Source of the DNA: Echinostoma caproni
Taxonomy: Eukaryota; Platyhelminthes; Trematoda; Plagiorchiida; Echinostomatidae
Length of the DNA: 64,000 nt
Assembly (NCBI GenBank): GCA_900618425.1
Contig: UZAN01039565.1
Span: 6,935 to 70,934 of the forward strand
Direction: 5' to 3'
This document shows, piece by piece, positions 1 through 11,635 of the stretch (within the stretch, counting starts at the first letter, position 1; each line of letters begins with the position of its first letter). The notes beneath the pieces were generated by a model. It had not been told where the DNA came from and ran no database searches. It saw only the letters and a list, made by a program, of their open reading frames with translations. Position numbers and translations under genes: made by a program.

Positions 1-326
1 CTTTCCATATTTATGCGCGGAAAGCTGCACCAAACCATCTGTTCGATGAGGAGTGATACAGACACTCCATTTCTAAAGTAAAAGTTATGTTTGGATGGGC
101 AGTGTTGAACTTGCCTAATGGTTCCGTTGTGTTTATTCGCAATTAGTGATACATACTGTGATGTATTGGGATGAATACGAATAGCTGAAAACGAGCTTGT
201 TCATCATTCTCTTAGCTTGTTTGAAATGTGCTCTGTGGGACTATTCAGACAACTATGAAAAAATGGTCATAAATATTCACTTAGATTTTCAAAAGTTTCT
301 TGATATTTGAGTGGAATTCAATGCAG

Positions 327-753
327 ATGAACTTTCATGCTCTAACGATATTGTAAGCGTGTCGATTGAATTGGATACTCCGATGATTGGTTCACCAATC
401 AACACTCCGCAACCTTTTATTGACCCATGTGTATCCCGTTCCGCCTTTCGGGCAAACAGTACCACCTATTTACGGTGCAAATTTGACAGCATATTTTAAC
501 AACCCGAAAGGGAAATTTGATGAATTCGTTGTCATTGGAAACCATCGTACCAGATGGGCGCGTACAGTTAGCATGGCTCAGGTTGTGTATAGAGTGAATC
601 AATTGTTTCCTTCACATTAATTGTTGTATCTTGTGACAGACTCAACAATCATCATCTGCCTCTGCAAACGATTCAGCAAATACAATGAGCATAGGCCCGA
701 GTGATGAATGCACTGAATCAGTCTGGTATAACGATTTGAAACCCATGGACTAG
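327..753 (+). CDS. C-terminal exons of an unidentified gene (partial, left edge)
   Basis: Two exons fit well. Exon a is 460-581 and follows CAAACAG; it begins with two bases of a split codon and reads PPIYGANLTAYFNNPKGKFD and on to ARTVSMAQ, then the donor CAG|GTTGTG. A 58-nt intron (582-639) ends in a T-rich tract and GTGACAG. Exon b (640-753) opens in phase 0, reads TQQSSSASANDSANTMSIGP, and ends with VWYNDLKPMD and TAG at 751-753. A plausible preceding exon is 327-389, containing SNDIVSVSIELDTPMI, whose last base completes Val before PPIY; its donor GTTCAC is weak. The first 77 bases also read open and may be an earlier exon, but its phase does not join cleanly. The Ser/Asn/Asp-rich tail looks like a C-terminal tail. 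I do not recognise the family. The phase agreement of a and b is the main support. Confidence 0.45.
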
Positions 754-1215
754 TTATTGTCCTCGGTGGATTCAATTCCTCTTCCATGTAGCATTGTGTT
801 GTCAGTGAATGATCCAGTCGCGTCACACATCACATGTGACCGGTCCGTTTTCTTTTTGCCAACATGTATTGTATTTAGTTCGGAATTGTTGAACCCGGCA
901 TTGTTTTCAATATCGGATCGGAATAACGGTAGTATACGAGTTCTTAGGCCGTCAGTCAAGTGAGTACGGGGATAACCGATGGCCTATTTAGAACATGGTT
1001 GGTTCTGTCGTGAATGTGAGAGCGATCAGTTCATTACTGTCCCATAAATACGGAATCCTGAATGATCATTTACCTGTCCGCAGTCACCCTCATTTTCCAA
1101 TCCACGCAAAACGAATTAAATCTCGATCCAAATCTAGTGACACTTAGACACTGATGCCCGCCGATATGAAGCTGTGCCACCTGGTCTAAAATAAACACGG
1201 TTCACAAAAATACAC
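754..1215 (+). promoter_or_regulatory. Putative 3' UTR with AATAAA
   Basis: Downstream of the stop codon at 751-753 the first clear AATAAA on the plus strand is at 1190-1195. It would serve as the poly(A) signal for the left-edge gene, giving a 3' UTR of about 450 bases. An open frame at 757-963 in this stretch has no splice support and is treated as chance. The signal sits in one arm of a short inverted repeat (1,188-1,212 against 1,345-1,372). Confidence 0.3.
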
Positions 1216-1410
1216 AAAAATACATTACTATCATCAGTTTATTTATCAACGTTGCAGCATTTGACACCATTACGCTGTTCCAGGCTGAAGAATTACGGGT
1301 TTTGGTTAAAGCTGGATTAAAAAAAGGGTAATACAACGGGTATCTTTTGTGAACGGTGTTTATTATTATCCTCGGCCTCTTAATGTGTTCGCATCTCCAG
1401 AAGGGAATTT
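1188..1410. repeat. Small hairpin/dispersed repeat, copy 1
   Basis: AATAAACACGGTTCACAAAA at about 1,189-1,208 is matched in inverted orientation near 1,345-1,370 (TTTTGTGAACGGTGTTTATT), differing by one base. The inner side of the right arm, with its flank (TATCTTTTGTGAACGGTGTT followed by a TTATCC-type stretch and a CATCTC ending), recurs on the opposite strand at 59,878-59,945. This is a non-coding dispersed repeat with short inverted ends, possibly MITE-like. No transposase or target-site duplication was identified. Confidence 0.4.
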
Positions 1411-1479
1411 GAATTTCAGCGTAGATATGGCACCGAAGTATTCCTTTTTTAGTTATCACTTTTTTTATTTATATCAGAG

Positions 1480-4400
1480 TTTGTGAATGCACGACGAGAC
1501 TGTACCTTGACGTGGTGTGATGGCTTGCGTGCCTCCATGACCCTGCGAGCCTCACAGGATGGCTTTTCACGGTCGTAAATCCAATCATTCCTGAAAGGTC
1601 AACAGGTAGAGGCAAGACGAAGCTCATTCTCACAAAGCCAGCTGCTTGGGCATCTCCTGGCTTTTTCCTTCTATCCACACGCCCCTGGAGGGGCCACTCC
1701 AGCAAATAAACACGGTGAGGGGCAGTTTACCCGTCAGAAACCTCCCGCTAGATTGACGTAGGAGCGGGTTACCTGGGGATTCCTCTTGACGGTGGGCGAA
1801 GTCTTCGCTCTTCATTGGACAGCTACCGCCCGCCCAAGCTGAGCAGCCCTCAGCTAGTAAGGTGCTGTCCCGTCCACGTTCCGCGTGTCTCATTGGGTGC
1901 ATGAGGCCGAGGGCCGATCCCGAAAAGCGGACTGACAATCAAGCACCAGCGAGCAGCAAACTTAACCGAGATTCAAAGGCCTTGCGTGACAGGTCTCTAG
2001 AATCTCCCACACGGGTGCTTCGTTCACGCTCACGCGTTGGATTTACGCCCCACAGCCTTGTGGATCAGACTTTGGAGTCGAAGGTTCCGGTTAGGGTTCC
2101 CAAAGAAAACCCCCTTCGTCGGTGTGGGCAACCGCGAAGTATGCCGTGCTCTAACATCTTAGGTACTCATTTGGAGAACCGTGTTTCTCAACTGTCTATT
2201 TCCTCTTCTCACTTCCATACCTTGAGAAATGCATCCTGTTTGCGCCACCCATCGGATACCACTCAGTGTTCAACTAATGAGGCCACACACTCAGAGGCTA
2301 TCAGATTTTTGTTAGGTTAAAAGTCTATCTTTACCTAAAACCAAAATCCCCTTTTCACTTAGCCGCATTTAATGTCCGCAAACTCTATCAGGTTGGTCAA
2401 CAAGCCGCCTTATATAGAACCTTTGAAACCTTCTATTTAGATGTATGCTGATTCTCCGAAACACGCGTACAAGTCCCTACTTCAATCATCTTGCGTTCTC
2501 CAGATCCAGCCTCATCCTCGCGCTTCACTCTCAGTGTCAGGCGATTCGGCATCCGAAGCTCGCGGTGTTGCTGGTGTTGGAATTGCGCTGAGTGTCAAGG
2601 CTGAGCGTTCACTTCTCGATTGGATCCCGACTTTGCGCCGTACGTCTGGATGGTTCAGTACGAGTCATCAGGTACAGAACGAAGCGTCGATGTTTATTCG
2701 TAGTATCCGCGTATGCACCGACAGATTGCAGTTCACCAGAAGGGAAGAATGAATTCTTCGAGGACATCTTTCAACTTCTCCCTACGCCTGATAAACAAGC
2801 GCATTAAAGCCACCGAAAATGGATGCCTACAATACAACACTAGCGAATTTTACAAATCGGCCTTCGAGGCGGAAGCGATCCAAACAACATAAATTCTAGC
2901 GCACGATCAAATAAAAAACGATGGATCTCCCGACCTCGGTTGCCATACTGGACCCTAGCAGAGCCATTCCTTCGGATTCAAAATACGACAAAGCGCGCAG
3001 ATCCCTTAAACGCCAGCTCATCAAGATTCTGAGGAATGACCGCGAGAAGTGGTGGGTAGAACAGGGCAGAGAGATGGAGAAGGCCGCGACTATCGGTAAT
3101 GGTCGCCACCTTTCCTGATTAATTAGGGGCACAGGTCCTAGAACCAGGCTGGTTTCAGACCTGGTCGAGGTTGAATCGATCACATCTTCACTATTCGTCA
3201 AATTCTAGAACGTAGAATCTCCTTTCTTAGACCCACCATTTCCATATTCCTCGATCTGAAAGCGGCTTTCGACTCAGTCAACCGCTCTAAACTCTGGTGC
3301 TGCCTTTCCCTGAAGGGACTACCCGAGAAGTTTATTCCAATATTCCAATCCATTTATTCTAATAGCCGAAGTCGAGTCCGGGCTTACGGTACTTTTTTAC
3401 CCGAGTTCACCACGGAAAGTGGTGTTCGACAGGGTTGCCCTCTCACTCCATTTCTGTTTCACTTCGTTATAGATTTAATTCTTGAAACAACTCTATCCTC
3501 GTGGCAGGATAGTGGCATCGATTTACACCCAGGTGGCAGACTGTCTGATCTAGAGTATGTAGATGACATTGTGCTACTAAGTGATAATCCAGCTAAGTTG
3601 CAAGCTTTTCTGGATAGTTTGAGTGCCAGTGATTCCATGTTCGGTATGTGTTTTGCAGCTTCAAAGTGTAAAATTCTGCTCCAAGATTGGGTTCGTCCAG
3701 CACCCAGTCTCACCCTGATTGTAGAAGTATTAGAGGAAGCAGACAAATTTTGCTATCTGGGTAGCTATATTTCACTTGGCGGACGCATCACAGATGAAGT
3801 GTCGGCGAGTATACAGAAAGCTCGGTTGGCATTTACCAACTTGAGACATCAGTGGCACCGTCGCGACATCCGGTTGTCTGTGAAGGGTCGAGTGTATGCT
3901 GCAACAGTCCAGCCAGTCCTACTCTACGGTGCAGAGACTTGGTCTTTACGGGAACAGAATAATAATGGATTATCGGTGTTTGGCGTCTGGTGGGGTAACC
4001 GAATGAGCAATGCTGAGGTTAGGCGTAGAGTTTTAGGCATTCGCGATCGCCCACTGGAACAAATATTCGACCTCCATAGATTAAGCTGGTTGGGGCATGT
4101 GTTACGCATGCCATGAGATAGGTTACCATGGCGAGCGATGTTTGCCAAGACTGGTAGCGATTGGAAAAAGATCAAGGGTGGTCAAACTAAAACCTATCAT
4201 GAGGGTATGAAAACTCTGACCAGGAGTATAGCTCTCATAGGTCCCGTTAGGCTCCCTGGCTGGGGACCTTGGGCTGATGGTCACCGATGGTTAGAGACAC
4301 TGAGTGATATGGCTGGGTGTCACAAACAGTGGCGCTTGTTTATCCACTCATTATTTTTCTATCACTATTCTATATGAATTCTCCATCTTCCGCTTGAATT

Positions 4401-4521
4401 TGCTTTTGACATTCCAATCTTCATTCTGCTCTTTCATCCAAATGGGGCACCAAAAGACAGCAACCAAAACCGGCGCATGAAAGTGCAGGGTTAATGGTTG
4501 TAAAAACTGAACTGAACTGAA
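1480..4521 (+). mobile_element. RTE-like non-LTR retrotransposon, decayed, internally deleted
   Basis: A GC-richer leader (about 1,480-1,990) precedes an APE-type endonuclease region (2,359-2,810, frameshifted). It reads LAAFNVRKLYQVGQQAAL, SETRVQ, ARGVAGVGIALSVKAE and VVSAYAPTDCSSPEG. The join to the RT part (from about 2,900) is short for this class, so DNA is missing between them. The RT includes FLDLKAAFDSVNRSKLW near 3,250, SGVRQGCPLTPF near 3,420 and YVDDIVLL at 3,556. The long frame ends at TGA 4,114-4,116 and continues in pieces to about 4,375 (WGPWADGHRWLETLSDMAG). The 3' end is a short (ACTGA)n run at about 4,505-4,521, the kind of terminal microsatellite seen in RTE-like elements. 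Stops and frame breaks make it non-functional. Boundaries are approximate; the 5' end is judged from the change in base composition. Confidence 0.75.
3213..4116 (+). pseudogene. Reverse transcriptase segment of the RTE-like element
   Basis: This is the longest intact coding remnant of the element. In order it has the FLDLKAAFDSV motif, VRQGCPLTPFLF, the catalytic LEYVDDIVLL with both aspartates present, then the thumb/C-terminal region with FCYLGSYISLGGRITDEVS, RHQWHRRDIRLSVKGRVYAA, VLLYGAETWSL and LSWLGHVLRMP, followed by a TGA in place of the usual continuation. Upstream, 2,900-3,210 carries the linker in other frames with stops. Family knowledge: this RT copies element RNA at endonuclease nicks. 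Here the endonuclease is broken, so the copy is dead. Confidence 0.75.
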
Positions 4522-4690
4522 CTTTGTGAATGCAAAATAATATGCCGTTTGTGTTACATTCGGGATTTTTATTTATAGGAGTATCGCATGTTATACGGAA
4601 ACACTGAGGTTGTACGAGGTGTGCCAAACCGTTTGACGATGCGGGCACATTGTTTAATCCCTCTTCAATCAATATTTGGTGCTGCATGCC
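4522..4690. repeat. Dispersed repeat D1, copy 1
   Basis: The segment from TTTGTGAATG (4,523) through GGAAACACTGAGGTTGTACG, TTTGACGATG and GGGCACAT to about 4,690 recurs in the same orientation at 60,178-60,345, with clear similarity along about 160 bases. It is non-coding and follows directly on the (ACTGA)n end of the RTE-like element. It may be an older SINE or MITE. No tRNA-like boxes are visible. Confidence 0.5.
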
Positions 4691-5509
4691 ACCGCCACAC
4701 TCTCCCATTTCATAACCTCAGAACATTTCGATACTTTTTGATCTGACTCACCTACAGCGGCTTATGCGTCAAGACTGAAGGACCACGCGTTTTGGATAAA
4801 GCTTGATGGGAAATGGTGTAGATGTGATGATTACGCAGTGACACAGCTCCGATTGCGGCTGTAAAATTGGATTTGCATCCTCATATGCATTGGCGAGCCA
4901 GGGGTTATGCAACCGCTGTTCGTTCAACAACTGGCCTCATGCACACAGAATATCCGAACAGTTGTATGGCTAGGTTCATTTACGGTGTCCGTTTTCAAAG
5001 AAATGTCATTTACCACTGGGTTGTCCTGGAATATTTGTTTAACCTCCATAATAGTCCAGGAGCACGCAGACTTGGTCTTTGAATGTGTTCCGTGCATGTT
5101 ATACGTCAACTTGTCGTATCGTATTTACACTGTGGTTTAATTCGACAAAAGCAAATATCACGGGATCAGACGGATAGAAGGTCACTTCGAATAATCGGTT
5201 TGTGTTCAAATACGTAATCCAGAATAGAAAGCATAAATACCAATAACAGATAGTTAGCTAGAGCTGAGATTATGTGTGAAAATCTGGGGCAAAACGATCC
5301 GATCCGGAGTTTATCGAAACTGTTGTAATATGGTGGTGCTGATGGTAGTCTGTGACCGAACTGTGTCAACAATCGGATTGGATGACCGAGATTCTGGGCA
5401 CAACACTGATTGTGCTGGTCGCGGTTTCGGACCGCTGATACTGGTATTTTTGCTTCATTTTACAGCATGTGTGATCGTTTGCTTATACTTGTTCAGCTGT
5501 TTGTCGTAA

Positions 5510-5541
<32 letters not shown>

Positions 5542-8500
5542 CTATTCCTTGCTCGTATTGAATGCGTTTGCATGCAATCAGCTGACAGCTGAATACGTAC
5601 GTGAAGCAATTACGTGCACAAGTTAACGGACGCTGATTTGTACCAATGAAAACAATACTCGTGTTGTTTATCCATCTCGAAAGAGATTTGACGCGCCACT
5701 CGATGCATCACCCTTTCGTGTTGAGGTCTTCGGCAATTGAAACAGACATACGATTCTGTGCTCCATCGAGGGAGCGAGTAGACAGAATGAACGGGTTGCT
5801 GAACAAAGGAATGTGCAATGGCGAGCAGTAAAGAAATAATTTAACTCCATGCGCCTGTCGCATAGAATGCTCGGGTCACTAGACATGAAACAATAGGCTA
5901 CGGCACCAGAATTCAGAATGAGTAAAGGTGAGCCAAAAATATTCATTTGTTAAAGACATGGGGAGTCTTCTCATTGTTTTCTGTGGCGCAATCAAGGTAA
6001 CTGTTTACATAAACGGAGAAAATCACAGATAGATCGAAGACCGAGTTGTTTGTATTCAATGTCCCGGAACATGGAACCGAATGATTCAGCTTATCGACTA
6101 AGAGGGAACAAGACTTGTGCGAAGTTCTCGCTGCGTATGTAGATCGGGGCCACTGATTTTGAATAGTCACACCCTCAGTTTATTTGTTTAAGGGATATTC
6201 GTGGAAGTGTAGCGGATTGCATGGCCATGATGTCATGCTTTTCCCTCCCGGATGCTGCGCATTAGTTCTCATTGAAAATTTGCTGATTTTTTGCTCTTCG
6301 AAGCTACGCAGGAATATGTTACGAGCATCCAGTTACGTTCCCTGACTTCCGGTTCTACCGATGTAAATGACTGAGCGCTCATATGAAAGATGAGATCAGG
6401 GGTAGTTTGGTCACGAACAAACATAGTATCTGGGTTGTTGAACCAAAATGTTCAATTCACCTGTCTGATAAATGCGTTCGATAGCTGAGGTCAACCTTGT
6501 GGAATTCACCAGGCTATTTTATCACCTCTGAATGAAAACTGCAAGCAAAACTCACAGTTCAGTTACGCTTTGTGGAGCTACTTCCGTTTCCTCTGAACTA
6601 GTTTACTTTCAGATAGATTCTGTGGGCTTTATTTGCTTTGTAATATCACGCGCAGAACGCTATTGCAAACCCATCTTCCGTTTCCCTGATCTCTCTCAGT
6701 AACCAAACCGCCAGAATTGACCGGTTAGTGCCGACTGATAACACATTTCAATAGGGTTCGAGAAAACCTAAGGGATTAAAATTATGAGCCCACAAAGTTG
6801 ATTTGATCTATAGACAATGTGTCATTGAGACTGTGAAGTGATAAACTTAAACTGCGTGCTATTCGCCTGTGAAGATAGTGGAAAGACTCCCTGAACTCAA
6901 CTCCACAATAACTGCTCGCACTGATGATCGTTCAGTTATTTTGAGCGACATCAAGACTCTTCAGCATTGCTTAGCGGCTTATCGATAAATACGTCTTGTA
7001 CTTAATTGACTTATGTGACATACGTTGTCAGCTACGAAATGCACTTTGATTATAGCACCTTCCGAGATGGGTTGGCTACCCTTGGTTTTCCCGCACTCGA
7101 TTAGGGTGTGTTATCAACCTACACCAATAGATCATTCCAATCGGTTTGGTTGCCGACGGATCGGAAAGAAAAAAGGCTGATGATAATGAAACTTGTATTG
7201 TATTGTATTGTATTGAAGCTATAGCAAGTCACATACAGGCTTTTAACCAAAAATAGACAATCGTTAAAATTGTGGTAGAAAAGAGGTGGAAGGAGTGAGA
7301 GGTCAAACGTGCAAAAATATGAATTAAATACAAAATGCATTAGAAAGCTCGATCAGTATCCCGGGAAAGATAGAGTACCAAAGCATTTCTGTATGCAGAT
7401 ATGCGAGATGGGATAAATTTTTACTTAGAACGGGTGGAGGGGTGGGATTTACATGCACACAGAGCAATCTGTAGAGGATGAGTGCAATCAGATAGGATAT
7501 TGTCAGCCAACTTCGAGCACGCATCGATATGAGCATTACACATTGCCAATCAGAACAGATAACGGAACTTGGGAGATACGGGAGATACGGCCACGCATCA
7601 GCAGCTTGAAGTCAGCCTTCATCAAACAAGGGAAAATTACAAGGGAGCAGTAAAGGGGTATAGGGAGGACACATTGTTGAACGAAAGCTTCTATAACCGG
7701 CAAATGAGAACAGAAGTACTGCAGTCTTCTTATCTGCAAAGAGAGACTTTTCAACTTGCGAGCAACAGTTTGGATATGTAAGGACCAGCGAAGGTTACTT
7801 TCAAGTGTGACACCTAATTACTTTACATGACTTCATACCTCAAATATCCGTCTGTATTTCCGCTCAAAAATGTATCTTATTTAGTGTTGAAAAACGTGTG
7901 TTCCAAAATGTATATCCATTGTGTACTATATGGCATTAATGCAAGTCATGATCAGTAATGCTATTTTTCAATTTATTAAGCCCATTTACGCAACGATTTG
8001 TTCCTCTTAGATAGATAGATAGATCAATAATCTAATTAATGAGAAGACATGAACAGATTTCTAGTATAGATGGTCAGGACACAGTAAACGATGTGCTCTG
8101 TTTCTTACTTGTTGGTTGCCGTAAATTTTGTACATTATTTTATACACTTCCTTAAGTATCAATTTCAAGGTAGACTAAGCCGTCCATGACGTTGTTTTAT
8201 TTCAATTAGACAATTTTTGAATGCGAAACTCGCTTTTGGCCAAAATATTTGACCAAACACGAGCAAAAGATGCACAATAGCTTTAGTAGTAGCACTCTAT
8301 GTAAGTAGAAATGTATTTCTAATAACTGGTTCCATATTGTCACTAAAGGACAATATAACACCGTCGACTACTATCTAGCACGTGAATCAATATGATCTGA
8401 ACGTGTTAGTACAGCAGTGATTCTGTTGATAACGTGGCATATACTTGACAATGCACGTACATATTTAGTCTAGTTGAGAAAACACAAGTGCCGACAGAAT

Positions 8501-8890
8501 GAATCATTACTAGGTTTCATTGGTTAAACGATTCAAATGTGAGCATATTTGCTTGTGCAGTAACCTATATATACGATCATATAAAACGTTACCGATTGGT
8601 GATTACGTTCACTAAGTTCGAACTGATAAAACAGCATATAAAAGAAGTGACAATTCGGTAGATAAACAACATCATCGTATTGCACTCCAGATCAGCGCCG
8701 CAAGGTCAAAGAAACAACTAGAAAATCAATTTTTGGTCTTTTGAACTAACTGTCCGACAATTTGTTCGCCGGACACGAGTAAACACATTGTTCTGAAAAT
8801 ACCTATTATTAGCTAAGCCAAAATGTGGTAAAACCATTTTGCTGTGCCACTGAATATGCTATGTGAGATCAGATCAATCGTGAACATGGT
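4690..8890. other. Intergenic, no gene recognised
   Basis: No open frame here has splice support or recognisable protein similarity. Simple repeats are (AGT)n at 5,511-5,540, (TTGTA)n at about 7,192-7,216 and a short (GATA)n near 8,011. Open frames such as 5,668-5,946 and 7,119-7,340 are short and have non-coding composition. Confidence 0.5.
5511..5540. repeat. (AGT)n microsatellite
   Basis: About ten uninterrupted AGT/TAG units follow GTCGTAAT. It lies in non-coding DNA. Confidence 0.9.
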
Positions 8891-8895
8891 ATAGT

Positions 8896-9056
8896 GTTTG
8901 AACAAGGTGATGGACAAGTGAGTTACGTGAGTTGTATTTGGTTAGGGGTAAGGTTAAAGTTAGGTAAAAAAAATTGACATGAAGGTGAACTGATCCAAGC
9001 AATGTGGTGGAGCAATGCGCGGGAGGGAAGGTCATGTCACATCGTCACTACCACGG
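8896..9056. repeat. Left arm of inverted repeat flanking a PLE remnant
   Basis: Its reverse complement matches 10,070-10,232. Shared blocks are GTGACATGACCTTC, a TTCACCT block, the TAACCTTACC/TAACCTGACC region, AACTCA and TTGTCCATCACC. The arms are about 155-160 bp and are roughly 1 kb apart, with a Penelope-like RT fragment between them. Confidence 0.6.
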
Positions 9057-9189
9057 TAAAATCTGTCGCGTCATAAATGTTTTTGGAACGCATAATTGCG
9101 GTTTCAAGTGATATCTTAACATCTGTTTGAGAAACACTGAACTGATAAGCTAAATGGACAGTATATAAGTGATACACTAGGCTTATTGC

Positions 9190-9950
9190 GTGCAACGAAA
9201 CAGATTTTGAGACATTATTCCACAAGTTGAACTTCTTGGATCCCAGCATCAAACTGACAGTAGAATATGAATTGGGATCGAAATTTCCATTTCTTCACTT
9301 GATACTCATTTGATTGTCAGACGGGAGACTACAACTATCTATGTATGGAAAGCTTACGCAGACAGGACAGAATTTGCACTTCAGGAGTTTTTGTCCTATG
9401 AGATACAATCGTGGTCTGTTACGCACTCTATTTCACAGGGTTCGCCGACTATGTAGCCTACAAGTCCTGCCAGATGATCTAGATCGATTGATTCATGCCT
9501 TTCTGGGCAGTGATTATCCCATCACATTCATTCACAAGTACCGTAAGCTGATCAACACCAGCCTATTTTCCTCTTGGCTAGGAAGAAAGATGTTTATATA
9601 GAACTGCCTTTCAAGGGAGATCATGCAACAGCAAAGATATCTCGACGTTTAACACACGCCGTGGAAAGGACGTAAAATGCCGTAACGCTAATGATTGTCT
9701 ACAGGAAGTTTCTCTATATTACTCACACTAATCCGGATCGGGAAGACGTTGGTTTTACCTCCAAATTTATCTATCCCTTACATTGTACCTGCGGTCTGTG
9801 GTAAATCGGAAGAAGAGAACGTCGTTAATCAACCGGAAAGTGTGAATATATCCCGAAATACCTTGATCTTCGAGGAGGGAAACTACCTTCCGTTGCAGTT
9901 GCTCGGCACTCTTTAGAATCCGGTCACCATATTATGTACCTAGGGCGTTT
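9190..9950 (+). mobile_element. Penelope-like element remnant (RT C-terminal part)
   Basis: The decayed plus-strand translation has KLNFLDPSIKLTVEYELGSK, then FPFLHL, DGRLQLSMYGKLTQTGQNLH, FRSFCPMRYNRGLLRTLFHR, VRRLCSLQVLPDDLDRL and YPITFIHK. A shifted frame has LPFKGDHATAKISRRLTHAV and ERT. This order (FLDV-like motif, YRK-type segment, LVRTLFHRA-type segment, NGYP..FI, LPF.G) is typical of the C-terminal half of PLE reverse transcriptases. The catalytic DD region lies upstream and is not recognisable. The endonuclease that should follow near 9,700-9,950 is too decayed to be sure of. Frameshifts and stops make it a dead copy. It is enclosed by inverted repeat arms (8,896-9,056 and 10,070-10,232). 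Confidence 0.65.
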
Positions 9951-10069
9951 CTAGTCCCTACGAGAACCTGAGGTGCACAGAATTCGTGATTTTTGGATGC
10001 GACAATTATTCACCACTTGAAACCGTAATTGTGTTACAAAATATTTGTGATGCAACTGTTGTTGCCATG

Positions 10070-10232
10070 ATACCACACTTGATATCACCCTTGTGACATG
10101 ACCTTCGCTTCACTACATCCACTTCACTGTAGTTCACCTCCATATCAAACTTTGTCATCTAACCTGACCTCAAACCAAAACCAAAGCGAAATCACTCAAC
10201 TCATTTGTCCATCACCACCTTATTCAAATGAC
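10070..10232. repeat. Right arm of inverted repeat flanking a PLE remnant
   Basis: The plus strand here (CTTGTGACATGACCTTCGCT, on to TTGTCCATCACCACCTTATT) matches the reverse complement of 8,896-9,056. Together the arms resemble the inverted terminal structure reported for PLE insertions. Confidence 0.6.
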
Positions 10233-10570
10233 TCATTCCAACTCTTATGTTTCCGCGTTTGACACGATCATATAAATGTGTATTTACAGCTGAATGAAAG
10301 CACGCGAAATTGATGAACAATTTCAATTCTACCCATTTATGTCTTCTTGTGTTGATGAAAATGATAAAGGGAAACGGACGTTTTATGTATATATATGTAT
10401 AAGATAGAAATAAAGCTTATTGATTCATTACTGACAGATGGGAAAGAACAACTGTGTCTGTGAAGCTGTGTAAGAGCACATGGGGAAAGGGAGTGTGACC
10501 AAAATCCACTTTGGACTTGATTGAGTTCAGAGCTCGTTTCGTCACGTCGTTTGGAGCGTAGCCAAAGCAG

Positions 10571-11000
10571 TTAGACTGCGCCAACCATTTTCTTCTGCTT
10601 GTATAGAGCTGGGTTCAGGATTTTGATTGCTGCTGATCCTGTCATCGCCAAGTAACATTGTGGAACGTACATTGACTTGTTTTGGGGCACTTTGTAGATA
10701 ATTTGAAAAGCATCATTGTCCATATGGTGCTCGGTATCAGCGAAGCGGGCCACAATCGCACTGGTTATTGTTTTCTTGCACCCGGTGCTTGGACAGGCCA
10801 AATTTTATTCTCTGATCCTTTGTGAAAACTCTCTCATCATTCGTCCTACATAACATGCCGAACACAAGCAATTGAAAAAATACGTAATCATGGATGAGGA
10901 CTGGATGAACAACTTATCCTTGAGGTTTTGTACAGAGCTGTGGCCGGTTTGTAAACGTCGCACGCAATTTAATGAACAAACCACGTTTATTTCTACTTTA
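10571..11000 (-). mobile_element. Penelope-like element remnant (GIY-YIG endonuclease end)
   Basis: On the minus strand the translation runs RRLQTGHSSVQNLKDKL, then ITYFFNCLCSACYVGRMMRE, FSQRIRE and a stop. It continues as CPSTGCKKTITSAIVARFAD, TEHHMDNDAFQIIYKVPQNK and SAAIKILNPALYKQKKMVGA V. The C.CSACYVGR block matches the GIY-YIG signature of PLE endonucleases (C.C...YIGRT.R...R..EH.P). The later part matches the conserved tail (SAIA.HL.dT.H, F.IIY.V, AEA..I....P.LC.QK). The second motif residue is Val and the T of GRT is Met. At least one stop (in the REH motif) kills it. Orientation is opposite to the 9,190-9,950 fragment. Confidence 0.65.
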
Positions 11001-11522
11001 TATGCCCAAAGACGAAGTTACAAAAAGCTGCTTATTTGTTTCATTGATTGCCTTTTAATGCTATTCACTTGCAATGAGATTTTGAGTGTAATGGTCGACC
11101 GAGAACACACACCGGATGGCTGTTGCATCCTTGTTGGGACCGATACAGGGATGAAACAATACAAGGGTTTCATGTGATGAACACGTTTCACTAAATGAAC
11201 CATCTGTCCCAGGTGTTCGTCATCCGGTTTCGGTTCCCCCGCTGTGAGGGCGACGTGCGTATTACTAACTAACGCCGACAAGGACGCAACACTGGTCTAC
11301 TACTGTTTCCCAGTCAATGTGTACAATACTCATCACACGTGAATCGATTTATCCTCCATGATGGTGAGCGGACACACGTCGGTTTAGTAGATTTACGAAT
11401 CAAGAACGGTCGTGTTTCGAAACTTGTCTGCAGGCGATTGAGTTGGATAGATAGATATAAAGACACATGATTTAAACAATAGAGTGAAATACTGCGCAGT
11501 GAGAAATGGGAGAAACAACAAA

Positions 11523-11635
11523 TTAAATGTTATATTGAGATTGTGAAAAGTTCAGTAGCCTCGGTGGGATTCGAACCGACGCATGGACGCCGCCTACAGT
11601 GCACGCTCTACCAGCTGAGCTACGAGGCCACACGG
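11523..11635 (-). mobile_element. tRNA-derived SINE, copy A (tRNA-Tyr-like head)
   Basis: The minus-strand head at 11,629-11,557 is 73 nt. It starts GGCCTCGTAGCTCAGCTGG, with an exact pol III A box (TAGCTCAGCTGG) and B box (GGTTCGAATCC). A 7-bp acceptor stem (GGCCTCG/CGAGGCT, one G-T) and a 4-bp D stem fold. The anticodon arm does not pair properly around CTGTAGG, so this is a SINE head rather than a working tRNA gene. The tail (TACTGAACTTTTCACAATCT, then CAATATAA) is shared with copy B, in opposite orientation about 130 bp away. Confidence 0.7.

Noticed and set aside
11557..11629. Functional tRNA-Tyr gene
   Set aside because: A and B boxes and the acceptor stem are present, but the anticodon arm does not form and the sequence continues into a tail shared with a second copy, so it is a SINE.
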